A stretch of DNA of 64,000 nt from positions 52,395-116,394 of the forward strand of contig PUFA01000695.1 of the NCBI GenBank assembly GCA_003508835.1, given 5' to 3'. The stretch is from Eonycteris spelaea. Taxonomy: Eukaryota; Chordata; Mammalia; Chiroptera; Pteropodidae. Numbering within the stretch: position 1 is the stretch's first letter; each line of letters begins with the position of its first letter. This document shows, in pieces, positions 13,701 through 25,300 of this stretch. Both the position numbers and the translations under genes were made by a program. The notes under the pieces were generated by a model, which saw only the letters and a list, made by a program, of their open reading frames with translations, made no database searches and was not told the DNA's origin.

Positions 13701-13915
13701 ATTATTTTCTTTGGGACATATAGTTATCGTTTATAAAGATTTTTTTTATGTTAAGGTAAATTGGTTTATTATGTATTGAAGTGATTTGAATTGCATTTCA
13801 AAGAGATCTTCCGTGATATCATTTTTTTAGTAACTGAAGATGGCTTTCCGGGTAGTCTGAATAAAGAAGGCTGGATTAATTTTAATTTTCTTTGGAGAAT
13901 ATGGTGTGGGTGATT
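10746..13915. other. Intergenic DNA upstream of the NXF2-like gene, no gene seen
   Basis: There is no recognisable exon, RNA gene or transposable element here. Short open frames on both strands (for example 12,937-13,170 and its antisense partner) resemble no known protein. Confidence 0.4.
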
Positions 13916-13924
13916 GAAACATGA

Positions 13925-14110
13925 AGTCTGAAGCCAGAGTGCCTGGAGCTAAATCCTGGCTTGCCATCTACGAGTGCTGTGACACCTTAGGCAAGTGAAC
14001 TAACACATCTGTGCTCAACTTCCTCATCTGTAAACACTGGCATTAAAAGATCACCTACTTCATAGAATTGCCACTATTAAATGAGTTAACATTTTTTAAG
14101 TGCTTGACTG
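13925..14110 (+). mobile_element. MIR SINE
   Basis: It has the MIR core order: 'gccagagtgcctggagctaaatcctggct', 'gctgtgacaccttaggcaag', 'cttcctcatctgtaaa', then the 3' tail 'tcatagaattgccactattaaatgag'. This is an ancient mammalian tRNA-derived SINE. Confidence 0.8.
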
Positions 14111-14389
14111 CATGGTAATCATTATACACATTCTATTCAAATTAACAATTAAAAACTCACTGCCTGGGTTTGCTTTAAATTACTTTACATTCCATGAAAT
14201 TAAGTCAGCAGTGATTACCTGTACCCACTACTTAGGCTTTTAAAGTAGTTCCTACAATAATGCAATGATTATGGCTTTAAGGAGGACCTATTTCATTGAT
14301 ATGCATTAATTTATGCATTAAATTTCATCTGTTACTATGAAAAACACATTATCACATTAGATAAGAGTTGGGTGTAGGCGAAGCCCAAA

Positions 14390-15125
14390 CTTTTGTGCTG
14401 AGAAAGGTCACCCGGAGGTACCACCATCACTGGGAAACCCAGGAATGTGGCAACCTCCTATTACAGGTCTCATGAAAAGAATGGTCTCCTGAAAGGAGCG
14501 GATCAGGAGAACCCTACAGTCAGTACCCTGTTGTCACGAAACTGATCCGCTTGTGAGCACGTGGTTCCTAAGGCTGTGGTTACGTGTATGCTGCCATCAT
14601 GTGCCATTACAAATTATGTGGCAGGCACTGAACTGGTCACGTCAGCACCAGGAAGTCTTAAATACTGACCTCACACGGTCTCTCTGGACCTGTTGCCACT
14701 CTAGTCATGTGGTAGATGCAGTTATTTTAGAAACTAGAGCTTGTGGATTCTTAAACTCTGCCAATCACGTGGATTCTTCCTGTCACCTGATCCTTATTAG
14801 CTAGTGTCACGTATAAAACTCAGCCTTAGACGTCAAATAAGTGAACTGTTTCCTAGGGTCATATGGATGCCATGGTCATGTATTACCCTATGGTTACATG
14901 TCAGCCTTAGACATTTCTATCACGAGAAAGTGTGGGCTACGACTCTGCAGATCCGTGAGTCAGAGGCCACGTGGCTCCTATCATCATGTGGCTCTTACAA
15001 TCAATAGAAGAAGCCCTTACAGTTCCGTGATCACAGCTGCTACCCAATCACTGTTGTCCACATATATTCTATGGTTACATACCACGCTATGATCACGCGA
15101 GACTCAGCACTCAGCCCCGTGCGCG
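14390..15125 (+). promoter_or_regulatory. Degenerate E-box-like repeat region upstream of the NXF2-like promoter
   Basis: CACGTG occurs at 14,558, 14,766 and 14,968 (spacings 208 and 202 bp). CATGTG occurs near 14,598, 14,705 and 14,985. A longer degenerate motif of the form (C/T)(A/G)TGGTTAC(A/G)T(G) recurs at about 14,574, 14,888 and 15,068, with relatives at 14,870, 15,210 and 15,243. The 12-mer tcagccttagac is repeated at 14,820 and 14,901. A TATAAAA lies at about 14,811. A 10-bp inverted repeat, agcggatcag / ctgatccgct, sits at 14,497 and 14,542. The regulatory role is inferred from position and motif density only. Confidence 0.4.
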
Positions 15126-15407
15126 TTAAAGGCTGCGGTACACTGAATACTTCCGCATTGTGCTCGCTGAGACGAACGACACTGGAAGTCAGGTAGGGCT
15201 CCACGGCGGTGGGTTACATGGGCCCAGCAGTCTTATGACCCACTATGGTCATGTATGAGGTCCGCCGTTTAGATTGGGGAAACTCTCGTGAGTTATAGCG
15301 AGGGTTAGCTTTCTGAGGAGGCAAGCCTGCAGATTTAGAAAAATTTTAGAACTGTCATCGGGGCCTTGGCTCAGGGAAATTTTAGTGAGACTCTGGTTCA
15401 GATCCAC

Positions 15408-15557
15408 TCTTTCCCCGGATTTATATCTTTCCGTGGATTTGTATCTTTCCCCGGATTTGTATCTTTCCGCGGATTTGTATCTTTTTCCGCGATTTGTATC
15501 TTTCCGCGGATTTATATCCTTCCGCGGTGTTCTGCCGTTTTATATCTTGCCGCGGTG
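15408..15557 (+). repeat. 18-bp minisatellite with CCGCGG core
   Basis: Six near-perfect head-to-tail units run from 15,408 to 15,516, consensus TCTTTCCGCGGATTTGTA. One unit is 19 bp (15,480-15,498). Variants carry CCCCGG or CCGTGG in place of CCGCGG. A longer unit (15,517-15,544) and a partial one (15,545-15,557) follow. The array lies immediately upstream of, or within, the 5' end of the proposed first exon. Confidence 0.95.
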
Positions 15558-15703
15558 AGCAGTAATCCGGCCGGAGGACGGAGTCCTTAACGACAACTTG
15601 TCCCAGAATTGGCGGCGTGGGAAGGCGCAGCAGGAGAGCACACTGCAGGAGAGTGTACGGGGCGAATTAACAGATTTCTCAGTTATCAGGCTTCGGACAC
15701 CAG
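15556..15703 (+). other. NXF2: Exon 1 (5' UTR) of the NXF2-like gene, 5' end uncertain
   Basis: The donor CAG|GTGAGA after 15,703 is near-consensus. The only acceptor upstream of the first coding ATG is at 16,429, so a non-coding first exon must end before it, and this is the best donor in the CpG-rich segment. The transcription start is not visible and 15,556 is a guess. Confidence 0.5.
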
Positions 15704-18700
15704 GTGAGACTACCCATCTCTTGTTATTCCCCACCCCCACACCACAGCCGTGCTCCTGCTTATCACCCTGCGATATTCACTGTCTGTGCCTTGCGATAAC
15801 TTCCTCTGATTTCTTCTCACCATGTTTGTTAAGGACACACCAGATGTCCTAGATGCCGATTTGCGTAGACGATTCCAAATCTGATTTTAACTTCTGTCTC
15901 GTATTTACTTCTATAGCGAGAGAGTGAAGAGAGAGAGATTTTATTAAAAAAGAATTTGATTCGATTTTTTTTTCAATGAAAGTGTGAAAGTAGCTATCAT
16001 GTGAAGATTCAGAATTTATTTTTATATTTACTTGGCTGCACAGTAGGTTTTTTTTTTAAGGGGATGTGGGGAGGATGTGATAATCCCTTTGTGCTTGGGA
16101 TCTTTAAAGGCTTAAGCTAGTCCAACCAGAACACTATTAGCTTTTAATTCTTCTAACCATTGCTGCTTAGACTCCTTGAAATTTCTTCCTTTCTTCATGT
16201 GGAAAACAAAAGGGAATTATTTGGGGAAAAACATATTAAGTAAGTTATAAGTGATACTCGCCATTTCATAAACTCATGTTGATGGTACTCAGTGGAGTAA
16301 AGTCAACACCAATAAAGGACTGTCTTTACATTATGGGTAATTTAAATATGTTTGAATAAATGGTTAAAGACTACTATCAGTTGCACTGCTTTAATTATAT
16401 TATATCACTGTATATTTCTCTCATTTCAGCACTTCCAAGTTTGTGCTACAAGATACAATGTCAGAGAGACAGCGACAACAAAAATGTGCCCTTCCGTTAA
16501 AGAAATATGGGACATACAGAAACGAAGGTAAAAGGATTTCCATATTGTAGTATTTGTAAAGATAATGTGCTGATATGAGACTTGAATCTCAGAGAGGAGT
16601 GTGTCTTAATTCATTCAGGCTGCTATAACAGCACACTACGGAACGGTGGCTTATAAACAGCAGCTTTATTTTTCACAACTTTGGAGGCTGAGAAGTCCAA
16701 AACTGAAGCTCAGTGTCTTGTGGGAGCTCACTTCCCGGTTCATAAACGGCTCTTTTCTTGATGTGTCCTCACATGGCAGAAAGGGCAGCAGAGCTCTCTG
16801 GGGTCTCTTTTATAATGGCACTAATTGCCTTTATGAGGGCACCTCCCTTGTCACCTAATCACCTTCGCAGAGGCCTCACCACCAAATACCATCACGTTGG
16901 AGATTAGGTGGAAACATAAACACAGTCTATAGCAGGTAGTTTCCTCAATTTATACGGGAGTGGAACATTTTCCACAGACCATTTGAGGTACCAGTGTTCT
17001 TTGGAAAACTTAAGGTACCCTGTTCAAACTAATTCTCTTCTAAAACATTAGTATCTTGTACCTATGTTTACTAAGAACGATGTGGTGTATGTTCACTAAT
17101 ATTTATAGCCTATGGTTCTTATTAAGAAACTATGTAATATTCTTTAACTCATTTTATCTTGTTGTATTAGTCTCTGTCTCTCTTGTTTAATCTTTCCACT
17201 TTCATTAGGAAGTCTTATCTATAGCAACAAATAAAGTACCCCGCTCTTGAGAGCAAGATACGACTTACCTGTAAAAATTATTCCAATTTTTCTACACTTT
17301 AAAGAAGCCAGCTTAGTATTGAATAACTATAGCTGCCGTTTTTGAGTTTCTATTTGATGTGAAGCGCTGCGACAACCTCATCGTAGAAATTGTTTAATTT
17401 TCAGAAAAAAACCTGAGAGGTTTAATTTACAAATGAGATATATGAGACAGGAAGGCTGGGCTATTCTGTGGTAATAGAAGGCCCCCAAATGTCAGCAGCT
17501 TATTCTTCACTTGTACTACATGTGCATGGGAGGTGCGTGTCCATCACAAGGTGATGGATGCTGGGGCTCTGAGCAATTCTCATTGGAATGACTTGGAGGC
17601 TCAAACTGACAGAGCACCCATCATCTAGGAAATTGCCAGTCACTGTGCCTGAGGGACGAGGGCCCTAGAGGGACTCAAGCCAACAGCCATGTGTTCTTGC
17701 GCAGAATTAGACGTGTCACTCAAAAACCATTGAACTAGTCATGTACACACCACACCCAAATAAAGGAGGTCAGAAAGTGCAGTCCTATCAGGTGCCCAGA
17801 ACGGGGAAGAAATGGAAACACTTGGCACGCAGCACTACTGACTACCACAAGATAGAATCTGAAGCTCAGAGAGATTGAGTATTCCCTAAAATCACATAGG
17901 CAGTAAGTGACAGACCAGCATTCCAGATGGGTATAGGATTTCAAGGTCCATGCTTTTTCTACTGCTACTTTCTTTCTACATTGTACGTTATCCTCTTAAA
18001 TGAAGCTCATATACACTTATAATAGAAATTCCTTTACTTCAGTGCTGCAATTCTGTCTCCCTTAATCATCTGATATTCCAACAACGGAATTGAATAGACA
18101 TGATAGACTTGATTTAAATCTCCATCATTGCCCATGGGTCCTTTCCAAGTAAATGTATTGTATATTTGGATATCCATACTATTCAAGGATAAAAAAATTA
18201 TAAAAGAAAACCAGATGGTAGATGAAGAGACTTTTCATTTGTTCTTATACTTCATAAAAATCATCTCATGCCTTTCTATATTGTCAAGGAAAAATAACAA
18301 AAGTAATGAAATAGATAACAGATATGAAAGAGGTGAATAAAAGTGCTTTCAAATATAAGAAAATGAACAAACCTCTGGCAAGGTGGGTCAATAAAATTAG
18401 AAAGCACAGTTAAGAAACTTTGGGATGGAAAAGGTGTTGAGCTTGCACTTACAGTAAAGATGTAAAAGATAAGAAAATATTATGGAAAAGCTGCTGATAA
18501 TTTGAACATTATATTGAATGGACAAATTCTAGTAAAAATATATCTTTTTATATTGAAGAAATAAAAGTACCAATATCAAATGTATTCTTGACAATGCACG
18601 AGAAGACAAAATTACCAGTCAATCTTAATTAGTTCTAAAAATGCAAAAAATAAAAATAAAAATAAGATCATAGCAAACTAAATCCAGCAATGGTAAAACA

Positions 18701-19292
18701 GATAATACAGGATGACAAAGCTGTGTTTCTCCAAACTTGCAATCTTGGTTTAACATTAGAGATCCATAATGTAATTTCACACGTGAATAAGATATAGGAG
18801 TAAGAAAAGGATGATTATCTTAACGATTCCAGGAAAAAGAGGTGTACAATAAAATTCAACAACCAATCAAGATTATACAGCAACAACTATAATTGCGGCT
18901 ACTGAATCAAAAGATATTTTCTTAACCAATAATGGGTGTTTTAAAAAACCGACAACAAACACCGTACGTGGTAGTAAAACATTAAAAGCATTTCATTGTA
19001 AATCAGAAGAGGCAAGGATGACTCATAATCGCTTCTGCTCAAGGTCTAAACTGAGTCTCCTAGGCATTGCGGTTGGGCAAAATAAGTGAATAAATATACA
19101 TACATAAATTAATAATTGTATAAACATGAAAAGAAATAAAAGTGTAAGTATAATTGTGTTCATATAAAATGCAAAGAGAATCTACAAAAATAATATCTAT
19201 TACCAAGTTTACTGGTGTAAGACTAATGCACACAAAATAATGCAACAAATAGAAAGTATACTTTTCACTGTGAAATACCATTTATCATAGCA

Positions 19293-19345
<53 letters not shown>

Positions 19346-22300
19346 TTCTGTGAAATGTACTATATGCATTGGCTTACTTGGCAAGTAGTGTGACACTCGT
19401 GAACACTCATATGCTTTCCTGTACTATAGAGATTGAAAAGCTAAACAAGACTGGAGACCTATGTGAGTGTGCGTGTGCATGTACTAGAGCCCCTTGCGTC
19501 TAGAGTCCCAAACAGATCTCCGTGTATAAAACATATGCATCGCAGTGAGCCTTGGAGGTGGAACCGAGAATGTGGAGGCCACGTTCAGGGTCAGTTTACG
19601 TAAGATGGGAGAGGTCTCCGCACCATGGCAGAGTTTCTAGAATTCAGTCTCTGTCACACATGTCAAGTAGCTGGCAGACAGCAGTGGTGTTTTCTGCTAT
19701 CATAGCCCCATAGCGTGAATAGGTTTCCCTGGCTGTGCAGCATCCAGACCCACTTTTCTGGCCCTCACAAAGTTCTTGTATGCTATGTAATATATTTTAT
19801 TAAAGATGTCTTATTTTTATGAAATAGTTAGGATGGATTGTGGCACAGGCAAGTGGGAACCTTGATTAACAGAGTACTTGACACCAAAAAATGGATGTGA
19901 GCAAAGGGCCCCGAAGGAAATTAGGATCTGGGGTCCACCAGAGCTAGCTGGATTGGAAGATAGTAAGGATATTAGAGAATGAAACATTGGTATGACAAGG
20001 CACGCCATGGTAAAAACAGTCACAAAAGATACCACCTGTGGTCACTTGAATTGAAGTGCCTTTAATGTCAGTGTGTGGGTGGACCAAGCAGCTGCCGTTA
20101 GGGACTCCTTTCACCACAGTGGTGAGAAACATAGAGCCAAGAAGGACATCTTCATCTTTGAAGAGTTCTGAAGTGGCTGACTTGTGTAGGCCACAGATGA
20201 GATGGAGATCTGGCATTGACATGGTCACTCTCATTTCAGTGGGGATGTTGCGATCTTGGAGTCAAAGGCCAAGTAGAAACACTTAACCTGCCGGGTCAAG
20301 GTGAATGCTGTTTACCTTAATAGGCAGCAAGGATGGAGGGTAGTCACGTTGGTGTGACCTACAGCAAACTTGAATGTGGCTAATTGATTAACAGATCCCT
20401 TGGATCTTGAAATACATGAACATCTTCAAAAGTTGCATTTGATCAGTATAAAAAATAAAATATACATAGTTATTTGTAATAAAATATAAGTACATAAAAT
20501 ATGTATAAATGAACCTCTAGCTCTGGTGACTTGAGCCAACTTGATAGTGAATGGTTGTCCCTTACTCACTTTCTGCCCCTGACCCAGAACACCATGAATG
20601 AATGAACTGCTGAGGAGAAGATCCTACAATGAGGTCACAAGTCACTACAGTAAATCTTCTTTCTGTGATTTGCCAAAAGAGCTGTCAGCCATTGCCAGGG
20701 TTACTGTGTGTCTGATTTTAGGACACTTCCTCTAAGCCAGAGGTCAACAGACTTCTTCTGGAAAGGTCCAGATTCACAAATACTTGAGGCTTCGTGGGCC
20801 ACTTGGTCTCTGTTGTAACTATTCAGCTCCAGTATTATAGAATGAAAGCTGCAATAGATAACAGTATGGCTGTGTTGCAATCAACCTTTATCTATGGATG
20901 CCGACATGTGAGTTTCAAATAATTCATGTGTCAAGCAATATTATTCTTTTGATTTTTCAACAACTCAAATTTGTAGAAACCATTCTTTCTTTTCAGGCCC
21001 ACCAAGACAAGCCACAGGCAAGGTTTGGCCCATGGCCATAGTTGGCCAACCCCTGCTGTAAGCTAATGGAATCACTAGCACCCAGAACAACACTGAGTAG
21101 AGAATCAGCAAAATGAGATGACAGCCATTCCTAGGAAGTTCTGGCTAGCATGAACCAAAAGCTGATATTTCAAAAGAGTGGTTTTCAACCTTGGGTGCAC
21201 AGTGCAGTCACACGGAGAGTTTAAAAATGTGGTTGCCTGGGTGTGACCCCAATTCTTTAATTGCTGTGGGTGCAACCTGCTGCTGGTAATTACTTCAATC
21301 TCGCCAAGTGTCTCTAGCATATAAACAAGTTTGAGGACTAATTGTACAGAGTGCAAACATTTTACAATACTTAATTTGAAAATTTTATACTTCTGGTTTT
21401 GGAATAACATTTTTCTATGATAAATATGTATATTATTCCCAATTATAAATACAAGCTATACTGGGAGCATGAAAGAATAATTTTCATGTAAGAAAGAATA
21501 ATCTCTTTAAAATAGAGAAAAGAATGATGGGAAAGCATAGTGATAAAGCAGGGGCCACCAGTGGTAGGTCCAGGGAGGAACGTAAACCACTGGCGAAGCC
21601 AGAACAAGGTGCAGATTAAAGCCAAGAACCCAGGAGCCCAGGGCTGAGTAGGCAGTGAAGTCTCATCTGCAAGAGACAGTCGCTACCCAGGGTAAGCATG
21701 GAAGGGACAGAACAAACGCAGCAAATCAAATGATTTGCATTGAGGTAATAGCAAAATAGGAAAGGCCAGAAAAGGTCTTGAGATAATACTTCCCTGGAGA
21801 AATAAAGGGGTGATAAAGGAAGAAATTATATCAATTATAAAAGAATAGAAGACTGTTTCAAGAAAGATGGCTGATTTAACACAAAGATCTACTTTTACTT
21901 GCTCCTGAAACCTCATTAAAACATTATCAGAGGTAAACAGATTCATCAAGTGGGATATTACTCAGCAATAAAAATGGCAGGAACATGGATGGGCCTCAAA
22001 AACATTATACTCACTTAAAGAGCCAGGCACAAGGCACATAGGATGAATGACTCCATCTGTATGAAAATTATGGAGCAGGCAAAACTAATATACAGTGACA
22101 GAAAGCAGATCATGGGTTACATGGAGCTGGGAGATGAAAAGATAAATTGGGAACCTTTTGGAGTGTGGTATATGCTTTATATCTTGATCAAGGTAGTGGT
22201 TAGCCCTAATCCCTGATGTTTACATATAAGGAATTTGGTATCAAGCAAAGTTGGGTGAATCGTCCAAAGTGATGCAGCCTATTAGTCAGAGAAGACAGGT

Positions 22301-25300
22301 GGATCTGATTATCAATAATGAATTGTTTCTATATGCTAGGTAACGAGTCAATAGGAACAGTGCTTCACCCGAAGCACCCGCCAAACCTCTCTCCCCCAGC
22401 CCTTTATTCAAGAAAGCATGGGCACGAAAGTAAAATACTCTGCATTCCAACTACTTGTTTACAACACGCGTGCCATTCTCATGTGTTACTTTTCCTTGAC
22501 TTCTTCATGTTTATATTTACACACCTAAACATAACATGACTTTCCTTCTGTGCAATAACAGTAATATGTTTTTAGAAATTCAATAAAAAACACATGACAT
22601 AAAAATTTACCATCATAACCATTTTTAAGTATTCAGTACTGTTAAGTATATTCACATTGTTGTGAAACATTTTGCAAATCTGAAACTCTGTACATTAAGC
22701 AGCAACTCCGCACTGCCCCTTCTCCCCCAGTCCCTCATAACCACTGTCTACTGTCTGTTTCTATGAATCTGACTACTTTAGGTACTTCATATAAGTGGAA
22801 CATACAGTATTTGTCTTATCATGTTTGGTTTATTTCACTTGGCATAATGTTATTAGGTTCATCCATGTTGTAGCGTGTGTCAGGATTTCCTTCATTTTTT
22901 AAGGCTGAATAATATTATGTTGTAGGTATATATCATAATTTGTTTATACATTCATCCATGGATGGACATTTTAGTGGCTTCCATCTCTTGTATATTGGGA
23001 ATTGTGCTGCTACCAACATAGGTGTACACATGTCTCTTTGACACTCTACTTGCAATTCTTTTGGCTATATACCCAGAAGGGCATTTCTGGGTCCTATGGT
23101 ATGTCGATTTCAATTTTCTGAGGAATCTCCGTACTGTTTTTCATAGAGGCTGCACTATGTTTTGTTCCAGCAACAATGCACTACAGTTCCAATTTCTTCA
23201 TATCCTCACCAACACTTTTTTTATAGTAGTCATCCTAATGGTGTTAGGTGATATCACATGATTTTATTTGTACTTCTCTGTTGATTAGTGATGGTTCTTT
23301 CCACTCCTAGTTTGTGTGTGTGTTTTTTATTTTATCATTTCTATGAAGGAGTATTGAATGGTGGCAGATGTTAATAGCTGACACCAGAACCTTCTCCCAT
23401 ACACCCATCTGTTTTGTTTCTCATCTTCTGGGGACCAGTAACAATGAACACCAACAATACATATTCTCCCATTACTACAAACCAGCCATTGTGGCTGACC
23501 TAGTAATAGCAACTTTCTTATAAGGCTTATTAAGTCACAGGCATTCCTCTAGGTGCTTCCATGTAGTTCTGTATATTAACTCGTTCTGTATATTAACTTG
23601 ATGCTCAAAATTACCTAATGAGGTACGAACTAATACTGTCCTCAAGTAAGGGGGAAATAATTGTGTGAGTCACCATGGGGTCAAAGTTACTTGCTCTGGA
23701 CCATAGAATTTACCATTAGTAGTCAAACCTTTATATAACAATCTGACCTCAAATCCTAGGCCCATAACCAATACTGTGGGACTCTGTGTTAGGGCTGAAT
23801 TGATCACTGGGATGGGACTCACTCGAAGTCTGGTGGGCAGTGTGGTGGATGTGGTGTGTGCGAATTAAGATCCCCTGAACTCCAGCCTTCTGTCGGAGAG
23901 ACCCATCATCACATGTCGTCCCCCTTGTACTGTCTCTCCTTTCTCAGACTAGATGTGTGTCGCCGGGATGAATTCAGTACGTCATAGGCCTTTTCCAAAG
24001 GTGTTTTATTCTCTTCCCAGTGCCCACCCTCATCGTATTTACCATACATCCATCCCTTGGCCTTTTCCCATCTATCCTTGATCCCAAAGACAATCATCTC
24101 TACCCTTTTTGTGACCATATCAGACAGTCTCTGGCCCCATCATCCTTCTCTGTTAAAGAGCCTGTAAAGCAAAGCCACATAATTATAGGTATCTATTCAG
24201 GCAGAGAGTAATTTGATGGCTATGTCCAAATGGTGAAGTGTCTGGATCAAAGTGAAGGTGACTTTAGAATGGTTAAGCATATTGTAGGGAATTAGGCTCT
24301 CATGCACTGTTAGTGGAGAAGTATATTGGTGGAAATATCATTAAACATCCTTAGTAAAACTGTGTCTTATATTGTAAAACGTTCACGTGCTAAAGGGAAC
24401 TCTCTACACCATTGGTGGGATTGTACATTGGTGTGTCCACTATAAGAAGCAATATGGAGGTCCTCAAAAAATTAAGAATAGGACTGCCATGTGATCCAGC
24501 AATTCCTCACTTGGGTATTTATCCGAAGAATGTGAAAACACTAATTTGAAAAGATATACGCACCCCTATGTTCATTGCAGCATTATTTATAATAGTGAAG
24601 ATGTGAAAACAACCTAAGTGTCCATCAGTGGATGAATGGTTAAAGTAGTTGTGGTGTATCTATACAATGGGATACTATTCAGCCATAAAAAAGGTGAAAT
24701 ATTGCCATTGTGACAACGGGGATGGACCTTGAGAGTATTATGCTAAGTAAGTATGATGGAAAAGGACAGAAACCATATGATTTCACTCATTTGTGGAATA
24801 CAAAACAAAACAGAAACAGTGAACAAACAACACAAAACAAAAATAACTCATAGACACGGTCAACACATTGGTGGGTTACTCGAGGGGAAGTGGGATGAAG
24901 GGAGGGCAAAATGGTGTAGAGGGGATCAGATGTATTGTGATGGATTAAAACTAGACTTTTGGTAGACGGCACATGCTATAGAAATACGGATTTGAATGAC
25001 AGTGTTGTCTACCTGAAACCTATATAAGTTATTAAAATGTTTCCTCAATAAAAAAAATAACAATAAAAATTCATGTGCTATTTCTGGGAAGCTTTAGAGC
25101 AGGGCCTCAAATCCTGGACCTCCCCAGAAACCCAAGCCATGCTCCACTTGGTAATTTGGCCTCCATCAATGGAATGCTCTTTATAGAGAATTCTATTACT
25201 TTATTTTTTAAAAAATAATTCAAATATTACAACACCAATATGTAAAAACAAAACAAAACAGCGTATTAAGGAAAAGGACCAAAATTGAGCCATATGTAGT

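Larger units (their letters stand above)
15090..15720 (+). promoter_or_regulatory. CpG-enriched promoter of the NXF2-like gene
   Basis: CpG dinucleotides are dense here (for example 15,115-15,180 and 15,415-15,630) in an otherwise CpG-poor, AT-rich window. The stretch ends in a perfect first-exon donor CAG|GTGAGA at 15,703/15,704, with the coding start only 0.75 kb downstream. I infer that transcription begins within it. No TATA box is evident close to the proposed first exon. Confidence 0.6.

Noticed and set aside
15408..15557. Possible CRISPR-like direct repeats
   Set aside because: Units are contiguous with no spacers and the genome is mammalian. It is a minisatellite.
15366..15590. Repetitive peptide frame (FPGFVSFRGFVS type)
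   Set aside because: It is a translation of the 18-bp promoter minisatellite. A multiple-of-three unit keeps any frame open, so it is not evidence for a protein.
17465..17720. Possible LTR or DNA transposon relic in intron 2
   Set aside because: It feels repeat-like but I could not match either end to a family, so no element is annotated.
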